Virus record (IMG/VR): IMGVR_UViG_3300042197_003333
Coordinates: 1-64,000 of that record
Reading direction: 5' to 3' (one strand)
From: a virus
DNA: 64,000 nt
This document shows, in pieces, positions 32,111 through 40,678 of the stretch. The notes beneath the pieces were generated by a model. The model was not told the origin of the DNA and did no database searches. It was given only the letters and a program-made list of their open reading frames with translations. The translations under genes were made by a program, and so were the position numbers. Within the stretch, counting starts at the first letter, position 1, and each line of letters starts with the position of its first letter.

Positions 32111-32628
32111 ACTATATTCACAAACTTTTCTTTAAATTCTTCGAGTGTTATGCCTTCCTTATCTTTTGAACTAATTGTCAAATTAATTAGAGTTCCGGCC
32201 ATATATTTAAAAATTATTTCAGACAATTCATTTATTGACGAATATTTTATGCAAACCTCACTTTCTTTATTATATGGTTTGTCAACAAGATAGTTAACAA
32301 TCGTTCCAGATTTTAATGTTAAAAATCCGTGAGCAAAATGATTTGGCACAATAAGTGTTTCGCCCTCATTTAATACAAATGAACTAAGTTTACCAAATGT
32401 TTCTTTTCTTAAATCAACAACAAAATCAACAATTTTTCCTGAAACAACTGATACTTTTTTGGTTTGAGAAAACTCACCAAGTTGGGTATGCATTCCTCTA
32501 AATGTAAACAAATTATCATTAACACTTATGTTTGATTGAATCCATTCTTTTGATAATGGAATTGGAGCAAATAGTCCTCTATTGTCTTTAAAGACAGGTG
32601 TTGTTAATAATTGTGGTTCTGAAATCAT
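32107..32628 (-). CDS. rmlC: dTDP-4-dehydrorhamnose 3,5-epimerase-like (RmlC)
   Basis: A 173-residue cupin-fold enzyme. 'FKDNRGLFAPI', 'FRGMHTQLGEFSQTKKVSVV', 'GKIVDFVVDLRKETFGK' and 'VPNHFAHGFLTL' are the RmlC hallmarks, including the catalytic His in FRGMH and the GFAHGF-like loop. It converts dTDP-4-keto-6-deoxyglucose to dTDP-4-keto-rhamnose; no other rhamnose genes are visible here, so it may complement or alter host surface sugar synthesis. Convergent with the gene upstream, overlapping by four bases. Confidence 0.85.
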   Translation of the reverse strand: MISEPQLLTTPVFKDNRGLFAPIPLSKEWIQSNISVNDNLFTFRGMHTQLGEFSQTKKVSVVSGKIVDFVVDLRKETFGKLSSFVLNEGETLIVPNHFAHGFLTLKSGTIVNYLVDKPYNKESEVCIKYSSINELSEIIFKYMAGTLINLTISSKDKEGITLEEFKEKFVNIV

Positions 32629-32693
32629 AAACAATAGTAAATAAAAATTTGATAATTGAAAATACCAATATATTTATTGCAAAAAATATTATT

Positions 32694-33101
32694 ATGGGAG
32701 CATACTTTTTAAACATATCTGAAGAAGAAAAAAAATCAATTCAAGAAAAACAAAGAAGTCTTTATGACGGATATAAGACAATGGCACCAAAAGTTGAAGG
32801 TGAAACACCCCTTAAAGTTGAAGATTTAGCTTTAGATAAAGGTGGAGTAACTGTAAATAATCAAAATGAAGTTTCTGAATATAAAAATACAGGAATTAAT
32901 AAAAAAATGGAAGAAGATGCTCCTGTATGTGAACAATGTGGTTCAACATTGGCCGAAGGTAAGATGTGTGAATGCGGACCAATGAAATATTCTATGGAAG
33001 AACTTGAAGAATCAATTAAAGTTAAAGGTAAAAAAAATCAAGTAAAAGAACAAATTAATGAATCATTAAATTGGTTTAAGAGGTTCAATAACTACCTATG
33101 A
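32694..33101 (+). CDS. tag-like N-terminus with zinc ribbon
   Basis: A 135-residue protein starting MGAYFLNISEEEKKSIQEKQ, a variant of the ISEEE-type start without a clear [L/I]xE end. The middle has 'PVCEQCGSTLAEGKMCECGP', a four-Cys zinc ribbon. The end is charged and helical ('KKNQVKEQINESLNWFKRFN'). Start preferred over an ATG 45 bases upstream because the TATTTAT box (32671-32677) lies between. Common domain order in phage hypotheticals; likely virion protein. Confidence 0.65.
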   Translation: MGAYFLNISEEEKKSIQEKQRSLYDGYKTMAPKVEGETPLKVEDLALDKGGVTVNNQNEVSEYKNTGINKKMEEDAPVCEQCGSTLAEGKMCECGPMKYSMEELEESIKVKGKKNQVKEQINESLNWFKRFNNYL

Positions 33102-33433
33102 AAGTAAAAGAAATTATTGATTACTATTATGCTCCGGCAACTGAAACTATTGAAGTTAGTTTTAGAATGAAGGGAGACCCTGAAACTCAAATGAGAGAAG
33201 CTGAATTTGATTTATCAACAACAAAGGATTATGGATATTATATTTTGGATACAGATTTTCCTGAATCAAAAGATTATAAATATGAATATTCCGAATATAC
33301 AGATGATATAGTAATTGGTGAAGACCTTGACTATGATGAAGATGTCAAAATTGACAAAAGTGAATTAAGAAATTTTATTTCAGAATATTATTCAAATAAC
33401 GAGGACTCACTTCCTGAACTCGTTCCATTCTAA
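33098..33433 (+). CDS. hypothetical acidic protein
   Basis: A 111-residue protein starting MKVKEIIDYYYAPATETIEV, rich in Asp/Glu/Tyr. Its start overlaps the previous stop (ATGA), so it is coupled. Not recognised. Confidence 0.6.
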   Translation: MKVKEIIDYYYAPATETIEVSFRMKGDPETQMREAEFDLSTTKDYGYYILDTDFPESKDYKYEYSEYTDDIVIGEDLDYDEDVKIDKSELRNFISEYYSNNEDSLPELVPF

Positions 33434-33482
33434 TTATTGAATTTTATTATTTTTTAAGTATTTATTGTATAATCATGCCCAT

Positions 33483-33734
33483 ATGAACCACGACATTGAT
33501 TTATACATATCAATCCTAAACGACCTATCGGGAAGTTCATCCAAAATTGAAATGGGAGAACAAGACGCTGCGGCTGGCGGAGGAGGAGAAAGTGCAACAA
33601 AAAACCCAAATAAAAGAGGAACAAATTGGAATGAACTTTATACATTAAAAAGAGGTAAAGCCAATATGCTTGGAAAAAAAGGAGAAAAATGGACAACTGG
33701 ACTTACAAGAGGAACCGCAAATCAAGTTTGGTAA
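33483..33734 (+). CDS. small Gly/Lys-rich protein
   Basis: An 83-residue protein starting MNHDIDLYISILNDLSGSSS. The middle is a Gly run (DAAAGGGGESATKN) and the end is basic with 'RGKANMLGKKGEKWTTGLTRG', which resembles the tails of small virion proteins conserved among T4-like phages. TATTTAT box 33459-33465. One base separates it from the large tagged gene downstream. Confidence 0.6.
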   Translation: MNHDIDLYISILNDLSGSSSKIEMGEQDAAAGGGGESATKNPNKRGTNWNELYTLKRGKANMLGKKGEKWTTGLTRGTANQVW

Positions 33735-33735
33735 T

Positions 33736-35790
33736 ATGAATAGAGAACAACAAGAAATATTGAATAGGGTTAAACTTCTTATGAAGTATGACACAAAAAA
33801 TACTTTGAATGAAAATTTTCAAGTTATCAGTGAACAATATGCGCCAACCAATGAAAAATTGTGGCAAATGGTAAACGGGGGAGACCAAGATTCAATTTTA
33901 GCATATGCGTGCGGTCTTAAAGAAATGAATTTCAGACAATTAGTAAATCTTTGGAAAACTATGTCCCCAAAATCGGGAGTGATTACTCCAGATTTACAAG
34001 GATATGGAATATATAATAGTCCAACCGCAGCAAGTGTTATTTTAGAAAATGAAATTTATTTAAGGAGAAAAAAAAATGAAAATGATTTTGCAAAAATATT
34101 AATTCCATTAAAAGAAATTTTGAGTACAAAAAGATATGGATGGCAGGCAAAAGACACATCTAATCAGGTTGGAAAAACTGCAGTTATGCCAGAATCAACA
34201 TTATTATCACCAGGAAAAGTTGACCCAAAGAAAGGAGGATTTGTTGGAAATACGATAATGTTTGCAAATAGACCTGCGACTTTGATTTGCGACGAAAAAA
34301 GAGTTTTACCAAAGGCAACTCCAAAAGAAAAAAAACAAGTAGAAAAAGGAATGGACTTTACAAACATACCTAACAGAAAAACTATGTTTGATAAGTTTAA
34401 ATTTTATTATGAAAAGAAAAATCCAAGTCAAACATTTGACACTCTTGATTTGAGAAAAGATGGAGAAAATAAAGATAAGTACGGAGTTCCTCCTGAAAAT
34501 TCAATTAAAAAATTTATAGAACAAAATTGGCAATATCCATCTGACGCTGGGACCAATATATACGATATTGCAATATCTGTTGGGTACAATAAAACCCAAT
34601 CAAAACAAATTTTAGAAAAGTTTGGAACACAAAACGAAAAGGGGGAAATTTATTGGAAAAATAGAACTGAAAAAGAAAAAAAACAGGAGGAAATAAAAAA
34701 ACAAGAAGGTGAATACGATAAACAATTATCTGATAAACAAGGAGATTTAATAAAAAATAAATTAGTACTTCGTGTTTTTCCTAATGCCGCAGAACTAGTC
34801 AAAGACGAAGATTGTAAAAAACAATATTTAAAATTTTTCCAAGCAATTGTAGATGGTTCTGTAAAGAATAAAAATAATAAAATTGTTGGTAAAGCGTATT
34901 ATAATAGTAAAGGTCAGATGTATTACGCAAAATGGAATGAATCCACTCCACCTTGTTCTGATGAATGGTGGGATGAGTATGGTATGTACGTACAAATTGG
35001 GGGGATGTTAGCTGTAAGTATATTAACTGGAGGTATGGGAACGATAGGTACAATTATAGAGTTAATTGCCGATGCTGGATTGAACTTATATTCACTTAAA
35101 AAAAACTATAAGGCTCAGAATGAAGACGCAGTTAAATTAGATTTTGCATATTTAATTTTACCATTTGCAATGGCTAGCGGGCCAATTAAACAAATTTTAA
35201 AAAATGCAAAATTTGGTGAAGAAACTTTAAAATCTGTTGAATCAAAAATAAATAATCTAGGTAAATATGCTAACTCAGATGATGTGAAACGAGTTTTAGA
35301 TGGAATGAGTGAACAAGAAAAAAGAGTTATTAAAGAATTGTCAAAAGATGAATATAAACCAATACTTAAAAAAGTAGGTGAAGAATATATTACCGGTTTA
35401 AAAGGAAATGCAAAACCTATAAGAAAAATATCAAATCCATTAATTCATCTTTTAGTTTATGGAACACCAGCCGCCGCATACACGTTGAAAAAAGTGAGCG
35501 AAATCAAAAATATATATTCAAAAAATAACAAACCTATAAATGTGGAAGAAGAGGCAGTTTGGACATCAATTTTTTCAAAATTAGGTGAAACAAAAAGTAA
35601 TGAATTAATTAATAATTTAAATGAAAATAAAGAATCTATTGAACAAATAACAAGTAACGTAAATTTTATAAATGCAGTTAAAAAATTACAAGGAATTAGT
35701 AATGAGGACGAGATAAAACAAATTGCGGATGATTTTGAAACTTATATGAATAATTTAGTTAATCAAATAAGAAAAGAACAAAATTTATAA
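33736..35790 (+). CDS. large tagged virion-type protein
   Basis: A 684-residue protein. The tag is the long form: MNREQQEILNRVKLLMKYDT ... VISE then Gln at about residue 34. Residues 35-150 ('TNEKLWQMVNGGDQDSILAY') and 260-290 look like regular phage structural domains; 'PPCSDEWWDEYGMYVQIGGM' precedes a hydrophobic Gly-rich region ('LAVSILTGGMGTIGTIIELI') that could insert in membrane. Lys/Glu-rich linkers join the parts. Start chosen at this ATG because it opens the tag just after the upstream stop. Function unknown. Confidence 0.7.
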   Translation: MNREQQEILNRVKLLMKYDTKNTLNENFQVISEQYAPTNEKLWQMVNGGDQDSILAYACGLKEMNFRQLVNLWKTMSPKSGVITPDLQGYGIYNSPTAASVILENEIYLRRKKNENDFAKILIPLKEILSTKRYGWQAKDTSNQVGKTAVMPESTLLSPGKVDPKKGGFVGNTIMFANRPATLICDEKRVLPKATPKEKKQVEKGMDFTNIPNRKTMFDKFKFYYEKKNPSQTFDTLDLRKDGENKDKYGVPPENSIKKFIEQNWQYPSDAGTNIYDIAISVGYNKTQSKQILEKFGTQNEKGEIYWKNRTEKEKKQEEIKKQEGEYDKQLSDKQGDLIKNKLVLRVFPNAAELVKDEDCKKQYLKFFQAIVDGSVKNKNNKIVGKAYYNSKGQMYYAKWNESTPPCSDEWWDEYGMYVQIGGMLAVSILTGGMGTIGTIIELIADAGLNLYSLKKNYKAQNEDAVKLDFAYLILPFAMASGPIKQILKNAKFGEETLKSVESKINNLGKYANSDDVKRVLDGMSEQEKRVIKELSKDEYKPILKKVGEEYITGLKGNAKPIRKISNPLIHLLVYGTPAAAYTLKKVSEIKNIYSKNNKPINVEEEAVWTSIFSKLGETKSNELINNLNENKESIEQITSNVNFINAVKKLQGISNEDEIKQIADDFETYMNNLVNQIRKEQNL

Positions 35791-35833
35791 AAAAACTTCA
35801 TCAATATGATATTTATAAAAAAAAAGTTAAGAT

Positions 35834-36994
35834 ATGAAAAAAGAAATTTTATTAGAAATAAATAGATTTAGAGAGATAATTGGGTTGAAAATAATTAAGG
35901 AAAGTTGGATAGATGATTTAATAAGAAAAGTAATTCCAGATTTTGATACGGCGTTAACTAAAACAGCAACTGACCCATCATTGACATCAGTCACAACTAA
36001 ACTTGAAGCCGATGCAAGTAATAGTTTGTTAAAGACTGCAAACGGAAAGTCAATTGACGATTTAGCGTCTTTAAAAAATGCTATTGAGTCGGACGATTTA
36101 TCTGACGAAACTTTAGAATTAATTTTAAAAAGATTTGTAGAAAATGATAGCGCACTATCTTCAAAACTTACCGATGAAATTATAAACTCAAGTCCGGGTT
36201 TACAACAAATTCAAAATAGTATTAACAAAATTGATATTAGTGGATTAAATTCAGAAGGTTTAATGAAAATTAAAAGTGGTTTAGAAAGAAAATTAGATAA
36301 CTTGACATTTGATAATGGTCAAAAATTACCTGACGATGTTGTTAAAAAATTTAAAGATGATATATCAGAAAAATTTGGCACGGCTGAAGCAAAAGTTAAA
36401 AGGACAGAAAAGGTTCAAACGACAACAAACATAGATAATATAATTGATGAATTACAAACTAGAACGGATGTCCAAAATGGAATTAAAGGTTTGATAAGGA
36501 AAGGAAAATATGGCGAGTTCAAAAGCAGACTGAATAAATTAGAAAATTTATTACAAGATGAAGAAAAATTAAAAAAACTTTTAGGGGATGTCGACTATGA
36601 TAAATATATAAGAGAATTAGAAGATTTCAGAGGAATGAGTAAGAACATATTTCAACGACTTGGAATCCGTGGATATGACTTCGCACAAAAACATCCTTGG
36701 TGGTCGGCGATTATTGTTCTTGCTGTTGTTTCTTATTTAAATAAACAATTAAATTTGATTGACGCAGGTGTTGCCCCCAGAATCGCTAAATTAATCAGTG
36801 ATGCTTGGAGTGGTTTTACTGGAGGCGAGAAAGAATACGGTATGAGTTTGGATGAATTTAAAAAGTTTTTGGAAGATAATAAATTGAGTTCTAGTGACGC
36901 AAAAAATGACACGGAGGGGTCAGGTTTTTGGAAAGCAGGAGGTAAAAATTATGAATATATCAAGGATAAAAAAACATACATAGAAGATAAATAA
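35834..36994 (+). CDS. tagged protein with membrane segment
   Basis: A 386-residue protein. Tag: KKEILLEINRFREIIGLKII then KES (cut after IKE at 23), the same subtype as PPK2 and the peptidase at 41463. The body is a long, acidic helical region (ESDDLSDETLELILKRFVEN...), then one membrane segment near residue 295 ('HPWWSAIIVLAVVSYLNKQL') and a soluble tail of about 75 residues. Could be an ejection protein that spans the cell envelope; that is inference from layout. TATTTAT box 35810-35816. Confidence 0.7.
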   Translation: MKKEILLEINRFREIIGLKIIKESWIDDLIRKVIPDFDTALTKTATDPSLTSVTTKLEADASNSLLKTANGKSIDDLASLKNAIESDDLSDETLELILKRFVENDSALSSKLTDEIINSSPGLQQIQNSINKIDISGLNSEGLMKIKSGLERKLDNLTFDNGQKLPDDVVKKFKDDISEKFGTAEAKVKRTEKVQTTTNIDNIIDELQTRTDVQNGIKGLIRKGKYGEFKSRLNKLENLLQDEEKLKKLLGDVDYDKYIRELEDFRGMSKNIFQRLGIRGYDFAQKHPWWSAIIVLAVVSYLNKQLNLIDAGVAPRIAKLISDAWSGFTGGEKEYGMSLDEFKKFLEDNKLSSSDAKNDTEGSGFWKAGGKNYEYIKDKKTYIEDK

Positions 36995-37005
36995 GATTAA
37001 TATTA

Positions 37006-38532
37006 ATGAAAAACATTATTATTTTAGAGAAAACAAATGCTGACTTAGAAAAAGAAGGTTATAGTAGATGTTCTGAGTCAAAATATAATGACTATAAGAA
37101 AGATAGTGCAAACTACTATACCGCAGTATCTGATGAAGGAAAATATTACTATAAGAAAAAAGAACCGCCTAAAAAAGAAGAAGATAAAAAAGAACCGCCT
37201 AAAAAAGAAGAAGGTAAAACTACTGAAAAACCAAAACTAACTTCTTGCCCAAACACTCCATTTACAAACTCAACTGAAAGCGACGCATTTAGAACTTGGT
37301 TATTAGGAAAATATCCTGAATATAAAACAAAAGACAAACCTTATAACGTCAACACACCACCTCAACCAAAGTATATAAACACAACCGCTTTAAGATGTGC
37401 TTATAAAGACAAAGGTAAAGAGTATGAAGAGTTTTTAAAAGGAAAAACATCGGAAACAAAACAAAAAACGGCTGACGAAATTAAAACTGACTATGAAAAA
37501 ATAGCTAAAGATTATGAGATAGGCAAATCATTATATATGGAGCAACTTTGCAGTCCTTGGGAAGATGAGAACAATTTTGAAAAAGATTTTCCAGGAGAAG
37601 AAAATGCAATGGCAAAAGATTTTGTGGACTTTATATATATTAGAAACAGATTTGCTCAATTTAAAGATGATAAAACTTACAGAGTCGGAGACCCACTAAA
37701 AAGAGCTTTAAAAAAATACTCCCAGTGTGAAAAAAAACACGATGATTATGTTGCTGAAAATATGACACATAAAAGTCCTTGGTTAAGGGACTACGTTGAT
37801 TATAATGTCGTATGGGGACAACTAGAATTTATTGAAATTTATAAAGCTTGGAAATCAACTTTAGGACTTAGAAAAGAAAACACAATAATAAGAAAAAAAC
37901 TAGTAGAATATAAGAATATGAAAACAATTAAAGAATCAATCACAAGAAAATTATCAAACAAAACAAAAAAAGTTGACGTAATTTCTGAAAATCTATATAA
38001 AGTTGCTGGTAATTTCTATAACGAAAACTATAACGATTTTTTCAAAAAATTTGAAAAACTAACCGAAAACTACAAAAAATCAAAACTATTCTTAAATGAG
38101 GACTCTTCAGAAAGTTTTAATAGAGCAATCACCAAAGTATTTAAAGGTGATGAAGAAAAGTTAAAGAACGAAGCTATTCCATTTTTTATGAATAAACTTG
38201 GTCTTGAAGGTGAAGTTAAAACTCAGGTTGAAAACGAACTTAATAGAAAATACAATTCAGATAATATTGGAGATATGTTTCTTGATTGTTGGGCCGATAT
38301 TGTTGTTCAGGCATTTAAGGATAATGCAAAATCAGATATTTCAGAACCATCTAGTGTAATGGATGCAATTGAAAAAATTATGGTATCAAAAATTGATTCT
38401 TCTGAATTTGATTATCAATTAAAGAAAGAAATTTGCAAAATGTTAAAACCAGCTCAAGAAGAAAAACAATCAAAAGTTCAAGATTTGGCAAAAAAACTAG
38501 CCCAATCAATTATTGATTCATCTGAAGCTTAA
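37006..38532 (+). CDS. large tagged-like helical protein
   Basis: A 508-residue protein starting MKNIIILEKTNADLEKEGYS, a minimal tag with IILE at 5-8. Residues 48-70 have two copies of KKEPPKKEE. The rest is helical and strongly charged, with a conserved-looking 'CSPWEDENNFEKDFPGEENA' and, after residue 305, a second internal segment 'MKTIKESITRKLSNKTKKVD' that itself looks like a tag start. It overlaps the convergent HNH gene by 15 bases. Not recognised. Confidence 0.6.
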   Translation: MKNIIILEKTNADLEKEGYSRCSESKYNDYKKDSANYYTAVSDEGKYYYKKKEPPKKEEDKKEPPKKEEGKTTEKPKLTSCPNTPFTNSTESDAFRTWLLGKYPEYKTKDKPYNVNTPPQPKYINTTALRCAYKDKGKEYEEFLKGKTSETKQKTADEIKTDYEKIAKDYEIGKSLYMEQLCSPWEDENNFEKDFPGEENAMAKDFVDFIYIRNRFAQFKDDKTYRVGDPLKRALKKYSQCEKKHDDYVAENMTHKSPWLRDYVDYNVVWGQLEFIEIYKAWKSTLGLRKENTIIRKKLVEYKNMKTIKESITRKLSNKTKKVDVISENLYKVAGNFYNENYNDFFKKFEKLTENYKKSKLFLNEDSSESFNRAITKVFKGDEEKLKNEAIPFFMNKLGLEGEVKTQVENELNRKYNSDNIGDMFLDCWADIVVQAFKDNAKSDISEPSSVMDAIEKIMVSKIDSSEFDYQLKKEICKMLKPAQEEKQSKVQDLAKKLAQSIIDSSEA

Positions 38533-39009
38533 TTTAAAATTTTCCCAAGCAACAAGAAGGTCATTGTTAATAATGTCCGAAAACATTGTTGGTTCTTTTG
38601 GATAAACGGAAACAAAACCGGCTTCTTCTGGCGTTCTATCACCTTTTTTATGATTGCATTTTCCGCAAGATGTCACCATATTTGCCCAAGTATTTTTTCC
38701 CCCTCTTGACCTTGGAATTACGTGGTCAATTGTTAAATCCCTCTGACTTCCACAATAAACACATTTGAATTTATCTCTTTTTAATATTCTATGTTTGGAT
38801 ACACTTATCTTGCTTATTTTGTAAGATACGTATTCCAAAAGACGTATTATGATTGGTCTTAAAAACGTTCCAAATGATGTTATAATTGGTTGACCTTGTG
38901 ATTGCACAACTTCGGCCTTACCTTTAAAAACAAGGTTAAATCCCCTTTTAAAACTGGTTACATTAATTGGGGAATAATCCGAATTTAAAACCAAAACTCC
39001 TGTGTTCAT
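38518..39009 (-). CDS. HNH endonuclease
   Basis: A 163-residue protein. The C-terminal half is a zinc-bound HNH domain: 'FKCVYCGSQRDLTIDHVIPR', 'SRGGKNTWANMVTSCGKCNH', with two CxxC pairs and the DH..P..RGG..W.N motif. N-terminal part starts MNTGVLVLNSDYSPINVTSF, a typical lead-in of chromosomal and phage HNH proteins that are often stand-alone nucleases rather than homing enzymes. Promoter at 39046-39015, leaving a leader of only a few bases. Confidence 0.85.
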   Translation of the reverse strand: MNTGVLVLNSDYSPINVTSFKRGFNLVFKGKAEVVQSQGQPIITSFGTFLRPIIIRLLEYVSYKISKISVSKHRILKRDKFKCVYCGSQRDLTIDHVIPRSRGGKNTWANMVTSCGKCNHKKGDRTPEEAGFVSVYPKEPTMFSDIINNDLLVAWENFKLSFR

Positions 39010-39014
39010 TTTAA

Positions 39015-39046
39015 CAAAGATATGCAATAGATTTATGAAACTCAAA
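39015..39046 (-). promoter_or_regulatory. Bacteroidota-type promoter
   Basis: TTTG (39046-39043) and TATCTTTG (39022-39015) on the minus strand, five bases before the HNH start codon. Confidence 0.7.
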
Positions 39047-39081
39047 TTTTTTTTATTTGAATTTTTTACTATATTTCTATT

Positions 39082-39294
39082 GTGACGGACGAAATCAAAG
39101 AAAAAATAAAAAAATCTTCATATTATAAACTTACAGGAAATACTCCTGAAGGTTTTGTTATGGTTCATCAAAAAGTACTGGAAGACCTTAAAGATTTTGA
39201 TAATTGGAAAAATTTTAAACATTCTCCAAATTATATAATTGAAAAAAATATTGATATTTGTCTGTCTGATGATTATGATAGTGGAGTTATATAA
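39082..39294 (+). CDS. small hypothetical protein, GTG start
   Basis: A 70-residue protein (MTDEIKEKIKKSSYYKLTGN ...) starting with GTG; no earlier or later ATG fits. Helix then an acidic end (SDDYDSGVI). Divergent from the HNH gene. Unknown function. Confidence 0.5.
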   Translation: MTDEIKEKIKKSSYYKLTGNTPEGFVMVHQKVLEDLKDFDNWKNFKHSPNYIIEKNIDICLSDDYDSGVI

Positions 39295-39710
39295 ACAGGC
39301 GTTCTCTAAAATAAAATAAAGGAGAAAAATTTATGGAAACAATTTATTTCGTTTTAGGTGTTCTCTCGGTAATTGCGGTTATATTTGTATCCGTAGTTGT
39401 TTGGGGTTTACTTAAGATAAAAAAACAAGAAGTGATTATTCGTGATTTAATGTCACGAATTGAGGATGACAGAAGACAATACTATGACGATGTAAGAAGT
39501 GTACATCAAAGTATTGACAGACGTGTTGAAGATGTTTGGGGTGGTTTTAAAGATTTAAGAACTGAAATGACTGAACTCGCTAAAGATTGTAATAATGTAT
39601 CAAAATCTTATACCGATTCACGAATTGATAAGTTAATTGACAATTACTTTGATGTAATTGCGGAAAAAAAACAAATAATAAAATAAACAATTAAAACAGA
39701 GGACGCCTGT
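39293..39710. repeat. inverted repeat around a membrane-protein gene
   Basis: AACAGGCGTTCTCT at 39294-39308 and its near-complement AGAGGACGCCTGTT at 39697-39711 flank the gene at 39333-39686 (13 of 14 positions complementary). Confidence 0.5.
39333..39686 (+). CDS. membrane-anchored coiled-coil protein
   Basis: A 117-residue protein: one N-terminal membrane helix (ETIYFVLGVLSVIAVIFVSV), then a charged coiled coil (RDLMSRIEDDRRQYYDDVRS ...). AAAGGAG eight bases before the ATG is one of the few good Shine-Dalgarno sites in the window. Located between the two arms of an inverted repeat and just upstream of the tRNA. Unknown function. Confidence 0.6.
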   Translation: METIYFVLGVLSVIAVIFVSVVVWGLLKIKKQEVIIRDLMSRIEDDRRQYYDDVRSVHQSIDRRVEDVWGGFKDLRTEMTELAKDCNNVSKSYTDSRIDKLIDNYFDVIAEKKQIIK

Positions 39711-39720
39711 TTTAAAATAT

Positions 39721-40004
39721 ATCTCCGTAGCTCAGTTAGGATAGAGCAACAACCTCAAAGGGGGCGTTTAATTAGAAATGATTAGATGGAACTTCTCGAA
39801 TTCCGTGAAACCTTCCGAGTAATGTCGATGGTAATACCGAGCCAAACCTCAAAAATGAGGAAGTGTGTAGAGACTAAGTGGGAAGCACCTTAACAAGTTA
39901 AGTTGAAGGTGATGATATAGTCCAGACCACAAACCTAAAGGGTAGTGAAAACTATAGTGGTATGTCTAAGTTGTGGGTCACAGGTTCGAATCCTGTCGGG
40001 GATA
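39721..40004 (+). tRNA. tRNA-Arg(UCU) interrupted by a group I intron
   Basis: 5' exon 39721-39755 and 3' exon 39965-40004. Acceptor ATCTCCG pairs with CGGGGAT (one T-G pair); D arm GCTC/GAGC; anticodon stem ACAAC pairs with GTTGT across the intron; T arm ACAGG TTCGAAT CCTGT; discriminator A, CCA not encoded. Joining the exons after T39755 and G39964 gives the loop CTTCTAA, anticodon TCT. A short variable loop excludes Leu or Ser. The AGA codon it reads is frequent in this AT-rich sequence. Confidence 0.85.
39756..39964 (+). other. group I intron, 209 bases, no internal gene
   Basis: Inserted after U33 of the tRNA. The exon end CCT can pair with GGG at 39760-39762 (U-G at the splice site) to form P1. 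The R-type segment GTGTAGAGACTAAG (39864-39877) and S-type segment GATATAGTCC (39914-39923) pair as P7 (GACTA with TAGTC), and the intron ends in G. These are the core signs of a self-splicing group I intron. Confidence 0.85.
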
Positions 40005-40532
40005 CACTGAGTTCATCTGCTCACCGTGAATTTCACGGTGGCAGTTTGAGCACAGTAGAATACACTTATCCAATTCATCTATCATAACTTCATTGAATGA
40101 ATATCTTTTCAGTTGAGATAGACTGAAATCTTTTTCTTCAGGATTTAAGTGATGAAACTCTAATGCACCTATGTATTTATCATAACCACATTGTTGACAT
40201 TTACCACCTTTATAGTCTACCATTTGTTTTTTCAATTTTCTTTGTCTTTCTACTGTTTGTAGCCCTGTGCATTTTTTACAGTAAACAGATGAATTATCCT
40301 TTCCCCTTCTACTATAAAATTCTGATATATTACAATTTTCTTTACATCTTGGGCAAAATCTACTTTCTCCATAATCTTTTTTTCCCATCACATTAAATGG
40401 TTTATTTGGAAATTCTACTTTGTGTTTCTTTGCCCAATATCTTACTGTAGTTAGTCCTTTACCGGCCTCTTTACTTATTTGATTAAGGGACATCCCCTTA
40501 CCAATCATTTCAATTAAATATTCTTTAGTCAT
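39978..40532 (-). CDS. HNH homing endonuclease abutting the intron-containing tRNA
   Basis: A 184-residue protein starting MTKEYLIEMIGKGMSLNQIS. Order: helix-turn-helix (about 1-40, 'LNQISKEAGKGLTTVRYWAK'), zinc finger (CPRCKENCN ... VYCKKC), HNH domain ('CQQCGYDKYIGALEFHHLNP', 'CILLCSNCHREIHGE'). The last residues, YPRQDSNL, are read from the antisense of the tRNA 3' exon, where the gene ends. I start it at 40532 because a TATTTAT box (40554-40548) lies upstream. It may cut intronless tRNA genes and so spread the neighbouring intron. Confidence 0.8.
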   Translation of the reverse strand: MTKEYLIEMIGKGMSLNQISKEAGKGLTTVRYWAKKHKVEFPNKPFNVMGKKDYGESRFCPRCKENCNISEFYSRRGKDNSSVYCKKCTGLQTVERQRKLKKQMVDYKGGKCQQCGYDKYIGALEFHHLNPEEKDFSLSQLKRYSFNEVMIDELDKCILLCSNCHREIHGEQMNSVYPRQDSNL

Positions 40533-40678
40533 ATGGATACTTTTTATATAAATATCCATTAAGTTATTTTTAGAAAAACTTTTATACTGTATTATGTTTA
40601 ATCACAACACCAACCTTTGCTCAGAAATTTACACATTTTAGATTATTTTGACAAGATATATAAACAAAAAAATTAATT

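Noticed and set aside
39721-40004. tRNA-Leu(CAA) reading of the interrupted tRNA
   Set aside because: Needs a 5' exon ending in CTCAA with no matching 3' junction, and the short variable loop does not fit Leu. Splicing after U33 gives a regular 7-base loop with TCT.
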